Assembly (NCBI GenBank): GCA_937919295.1
Contig: CALFRX010000182.1
Span: forward strand, 1 to 20,086
Length of the DNA: 20,086 nucleotides
Direction: 5' to 3'
DNA from: an uncultured Peptococcaceae bacterium
GTDB lineage: Bacteria; Bacillota; Dehalobacteriia; UBA7702
A program made the translations under genes and the position numbers. Positions within the stretch are counted from its first letter, which is position 1. Every line of letters begins with the position of its first letter. The notes beneath the pieces are model-generated. The model searched no databases. It was given only the letters and a program-made list of their open reading frames with translations, and had not been told where the DNA came from. Of this stretch, positions 17,697-20,086 are shown in pieces.

Positions 17697-19181
17697 ATGG
17701 CAAATGATTATCGTCTTAGATTCGCACCCAGCCCCACCGGACCGCTGCACATCGGCGGCGCCCGTTCGGCTTTGTTCAACTATCTGCTGGCAAAGAAAAA
17801 CGGCGGCACCTTCCTTATGCGTATGGAGGATACCGATCTTGAGCGCAGCACCAAGGAGTCGGAAGAAAACATCAAAGACAGTTTACGCTGGCTCGGTATG
17901 GATTGGGACGAAGGAATTGATGTCGGCGGCGACTGCGGCCCCTACCGCCAGACGGAGCGCCTGCCGCTCTATCAAGACGCGGTGGATAAACTGCTGGAAA
18001 CCGGCAAAGCCTATTACTGTTTCTGTTCCGAAGAGGAATTGGCCCAGGAAAAAGAAGAACAGCTTTCCCGCGGCGAAACGCCGCGATACGGCGGCAAATG
18101 CCGCGACCTCAGCAAAGAACAGCAACAGGCCTTATTGGCCAAAGGGATAAAGCCCGTAGTTCGCTTGCGGGTACCAGCAGGAGAGACCGTGGTCATCGAC
18201 GATGAAGTCCGTGGAGAAGTCAGCTTTGAAACCGACGGCATTGGCGATTTTATCATCGTGAAATCCGACGGTATCCCCGTCTATAATTTCGCCGTGGTCA
18301 TCGATGACCATACCATGGGGATCAGCCATGTGATTCGCGGGGAAGAGCACCTTTCCAACACTCCCCGGCAGATCGTGATTTACGATGCCCTCGGTTATGA
18401 AAAGCCCCGTTTTGCCCATATCTCCCTGATTCTCGGCAGGGACGACGTTGGCAAACTCACCAAAATGAGCAAACGTCACGGTTCCACCTCCGTGGTGGCC
18501 TACAAGGAACAGGGTTTCCTGCCGGAAGCCATCGTGAATTTCCTTGCCCTTTTGGGCTGGGCTCCCGGCGGTGAACAGGAACTCTTTACCTTGGACGAGC
18601 TAAAACAAGAGTTTTCTTTGGATCGCGTTTCCAAAAGCCCCGCCGTGTTCGATTTGGAAAAACTCAAATGGATCAACGGTATGTATATCAGAAATGCTTC
18701 CGGGGAACGTCTTCTTCGCTACGGCTTGCCTTTTTTGAAAAAAGCCGGCCTCATCGGGGAAGAACCGACTACTGAGGAAATGATTTGGGCCATGAGAGTC
18801 ATCGACGCGCTGAAGAACCATATCAGCTGTTTTGCCGAATTGCCGGAAATCATTGAAAAATACCGTGCGGAGATCGCCTATAGTCCTGAAGTAATGGAAA
18901 GCCTTAAAGAATGTCGGGAAGAGGCATTAATCGTTCTGAAAGCCATGAAAGAGAAGCTGGAAAAGACTCCCAGTATCACCGTGGATTCTTATAAGAAGCT
19001 ACTCAAAGAGATCGCCAAAGAAACAGAGATCAAGGGCAGAAACCTATATCATTCTCTCCGCGTGGCCAAAACAGGGGAAGAACAAGGCCCTGACCTCGAT
19101 AAAATCTCTATCATCCTCGGCCGTGAGCTGATGCTGAAACGATTGAACGCTTTCATTAAAATATTTCAGCGCATGGCTTAA
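17697..19181 (+). CDS. gltX: Glutamyl-tRNA synthetase
   Basis: A 494-residue class I aminoacyl-tRNA synthetase that charges tRNA with glutamate. The HIGH-type motif is PSPTGPLHIGG (H18-G21) and the KMSKR loop is at residues 256-260. A zinc-site pattern is visible as C-F-C near residue 107 followed by Y-G-G-K-C, like the Cys-x-Cys...Tyr-x3-Cys site of E. coli GluRS. The C-terminal third is the helical anticodon-binding region. Whether it is discriminating or also charges tRNA-Gln cannot be told; no gatCAB or glnS is in view. AAAGGAG lies about 11 bases before the ATG. It is the last gene of the radA-gltX run, and no T-box leader precedes it. Confidence 0.97.
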   Translation: MANDYRLRFAPSPTGPLHIGGARSALFNYLLAKKNGGTFLMRMEDTDLERSTKESEENIKDSLRWLGMDWDEGIDVGGDCGPYRQTERLPLYQDAVDKLLETGKAYYCFCSEEELAQEKEEQLSRGETPRYGGKCRDLSKEQQQALLAKGIKPVVRLRVPAGETVVIDDEVRGEVSFETDGIGDFIIVKSDGIPVYNFAVVIDDHTMGISHVIRGEEHLSNTPRQIVIYDALGYEKPRFAHISLILGRDDVGKLTKMSKRHGSTSVVAYKEQGFLPEAIVNFLALLGWAPGGEQELFTLDELKQEFSLDRVSKSPAVFDLEKLKWINGMYIRNASGERLLRYGLPFLKKAGLIGEEPTTEEMIWAMRVIDALKNHISCFAELPEIIEKYRAEIAYSPEVMESLKECREEALIVLKAMKEKLEKTPSITVDSYKKLLKEIAKETEIKGRNLYHSLRVAKTGEEQGPDLDKISIILGRELMLKRLNAFIKIFQRMA

Positions 19182-19265
19182 AGGGTGCCTTTATCTGGCC
19201 TTCGTGTGGCTCTTCTTTTAACGTACACAAATTTTACCCGGATATTCCTTATAACGCAAGGATAA
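19182..19265 (+). other. gltX downstream gap
   Basis: A short palindrome AAAGG-GTG-CCTTT follows the gltX stop directly, with a T-rich run further on. It is weak as a terminator. A TATAAC at 19250-19255 could be a -10 element for the structured element that begins near 19266, but no matching -35 is visible. Confidence 0.3.
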
Positions 19266-19362
19266 AAAACATAGGGAAGGGTTATAACTATAGATGGTTA
19301 CTGAAACGAATGACGCCAACACATTCATTTGTGATGTAATGTTTTTTCATTGTTTTCCCTTC
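19266..19362 (+). ncRNA. Structured RNA candidate, copy 1
   Basis: This about 97-base element recurs 213-214 bases downstream. Possible helices: an outer AAAACA (19266-19271) with TGTTTT (19351-19356); a middle GTTAC (19297-19301) with GTAAT (19336-19340, one G-T wobble); an inner GAAT (19308-19311) with ATTC (19323-19326). The inner helix closes a loop containing GACGCCAAC, identical in both copies. An intrinsic terminator follows after about 22 bases. It matches no riboswitch or RNA family I can name. No coding frame is credible here. Confidence 0.5.
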
Positions 19363-19384
19363 TTTTATCAATTTGTTTGCTCTG

Positions 19385-19422
19385 AACGCAGATGGTCTTT
19401 GATCAGCTGCGTTTTCTTTTTT
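19385..19422 (+). terminator. Terminator after structured element copy 1
   Basis: AACGCAG (19385-19391) pairs with CTGCGTT (19407-19413), with a loop of 15 bases that can partly pair. TTTTCTTTTTT follows directly. It is a plausible plus-strand terminator. Confidence 0.65.
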
Positions 19423-19479
19423 CCGGTTCACAGAATCCTCATTAAATTTTCTCTCATTTTTCTTTGCCTTGATGAATAG

Positions 19480-19575
19480 AAAACATAGCCTTCGGTTATA
19501 TTAAAAACAGTTACCGAAACGGATGACGCCAACCAATCCCAGGTAACGAGAAAAATTTTTCATTGTTTTCCCTTC
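19480..19575 (+). ncRNA. Structured RNA candidate, copy 2
   Basis: The second copy of the element. Helices: GAAAACA (from 19479) with TGTTTTC (19564-19570); GTTACC (19510-19515) with GGTAAC (19542-19547); GGAT (19521-19524) with ATCC (19536-19539) around the same GACGCCAAC loop. Against copy 1 the inner helix shows an A-T to G-C exchange on both strands at aligned positions, and the middle helix gains pairs. Both are signs of a conserved RNA fold. The last 66 bases (19510-19575) align without gaps to 19297-19362. A strong terminator begins six bases later. Confidence 0.5.
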
Positions 19576-19580
19576 CTCAG

Positions 19581-19612
19581 AAAAAGGCGGATGTACAGAC
19601 ATCCGCCTTTTT
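19581..19612. terminator. Strong bidirectional terminator after copy 2
   Basis: A perfect 14-bp stem (19581-19594 with 19599-19612, loop ACAG) has five As at its left foot and five Ts at its right. It separates the structured element from yabP, so yabP needs its own promoter. Confidence 0.88.
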
Positions 19613-19735
19613 CAGTTTTCAATTTCAGTTTGTGGCTCAACGGTATATTGTCGGCCGCCGTCTTTTTTTGCGCCTCACGGTTTACGGTTTTCGCACATCT
19701 TCCTTTCCTTGCGGTTCTTTCGACAGGGTCTTTTT

Positions 19736-19743
19736 CATATACT
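19736..19743 (+). promoter_or_regulatory. Possible sporulation-type -10 element before yabP
   Basis: CATATACT at 19736-19743, 17 bases before the ATG, resembles the SigE -10 (CATACA-T type). No convincing -35 is visible at the right distance. It is proposed mainly because a terminator lies upstream and yabP is a mother-cell gene in B. subtilis. Confidence 0.3.
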
Positions 19744-19760
19744 ATACGGGAGGTGGTCTC

Positions 19761-20039
19761 ATGGAAGAGACAGCACATAGACTGACGCTACATGACCGCA
19801 GGGATCTGCTGCTCACCGGGGTGACCGCAGTGGACAGCAGCGAAAATAAAAAAATTGTGCTCAAAACGGTGCTCGGAGATATGCTCGTCGAAGGCACGGA
19901 CCTGCATATTCTTCATCTCGATCTGGAAAAAGGAGAAGCCGCCATCGGCGGCAAAGTCGATTCTCTGCTTTACGCCGATACCGCGCAAACAAAAAACAAG
20001 GGCCGGGTCAACCGCAATATCGGCAAACTGTTTAAATGA
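19761..20039 (+). CDS. yabP: YabP, sporulation protein
   Basis: A 92-residue protein. The pattern HRLTLHDRRDLLLTGV, then VLKTVLGDMLVEGTDLHILHLDLEKGEAAIGGKVDSLLY is that of the YabP/YqfC family. Members are made in the mother cell during endospore formation; the molecular role is not well defined. GGGAGGTGG with its core seven bases before the ATG at 19761 fixes the start. An in-frame extension back to 19563 runs through a terminator and is rejected. Its presence argues that the organism forms spores or descends from a spore former. The usual upstream neighbour with an S4 domain (yabO type) is absent here. The next gene begins within 11 bases. Confidence 0.88.
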   Translation: MEETAHRLTLHDRRDLLLTGVTAVDSSENKKIVLKTVLGDMLVEGTDLHILHLDLEKGEAAIGGKVDSLLYADTAQTKNKGRVNRNIGKLFK

Positions 20040-20049
20040 GGTGATGGTT

Positions 20050-20086
20050 TTGATCGCGTTATTGTCTTTATTGGCCATGTTGTTTT
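20050..20086 (+). CDS. Start of a hydrophobic protein, probably YabQ (3' partial)
   Basis: Only about 12 codons are present (MIALLSLLAMLF from the TTG at 20050, or two residues more from the ATG at 20044). GAGGTG at 20038-20043 is six bases before the TTG but directly abuts the ATG, so TTG is favoured. A membrane protein directly after yabP is most often YabQ. The fragment is too short to confirm this. Confidence 0.45.
   Translation, partial: MIALLSLLAMLF

Noticed and set aside
19266..19612. Guanidine-II (mini-ykkC) riboswitch, suggested by two hairpins with ACG in the loop
   Set aside because: That class needs two small hairpins with ACGR tetraloops close together. Here the loops are larger, read GACGCCAAC, and are separated by a terminator.
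19563..19760. N-terminal extension of YabP
   Set aside because: The added residues are encoded by a perfect terminator hairpin and its surroundings, and the ATG at 19761 has an excellent ribosome-binding site.

Overview
The window comes from the chromosome of a low- to mid-GC Bacillota bacterium. The GC content looks close to half by eye, and I did not compute it. The ctsR-mcsA-mcsB-clpC cluster followed by radA, disA, a PIN/TRAM gene and gltX is a classic Bacillota layout. yabP at the right edge is a sporulation gene, so an endospore former or a close relative is likely. I would place it in Clostridia or Negativicutes in the broad sense, but the sequence does not settle the class.

Layout. 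(1) Bases 2-3104 carry a cell-wall pair: a SEDS glycosyltransferase fused to an N-terminal FHA domain (5' end outside the window) and an overlapping class B penicillin-binding protein. (2) Bases 3105-3446 hold no gene but are dense in hairpins, including a good terminator at 3311-3344. (3) A small four-helix membrane protein of unknown function (3515-3904) converges on a minus-strand RluA-type pseudouridine synthase (4003-4854). They share a bidirectional terminator. (4) From 5051 runs the heat-shock operon ctsR-mcsA-mcsB-clpC, with two CtsR-type operators around its promoter. (5) Between clpC and radA, which are often adjacent in related genomes, sits an AT-rich insert of about 850 bp. It contains a minus-strand membrane-protein gene with its own promoter and terminator, broken by two single-base frameshifts. 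(6) Bases 10404-19181 are a tightly packed run: radA, disA, PIN/TRAM (yacL-like), ispF, a RACo-like ferredoxin/ASKHA protein, rmuC and gltX. Their gaps are very short and several start and stop codons overlap. (7) Bases 19182-19760 hold no gene but contain two copies, 213-214 bp apart, of a structured element, each followed by an intrinsic terminator. (8) yabP follows, then the first codons of another hydrophobic protein, probably yabQ.

How the genes work together. CtsR represses the operon that encodes it. McsB, activated by McsA, phosphorylates arginines and marks proteins for the ClpC unfoldase. RadA, DisA (c-di-AMP synthase and DNA-integrity scanner) and RmuC form a genome-maintenance theme. 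IspF and GltX are core metabolism and translation. The RACo-like protein is metabolically out of place. The most notable unexplained signal is the tandem structured element downstream of gltX. It has a paired-base change between the copies and a terminator after each copy.
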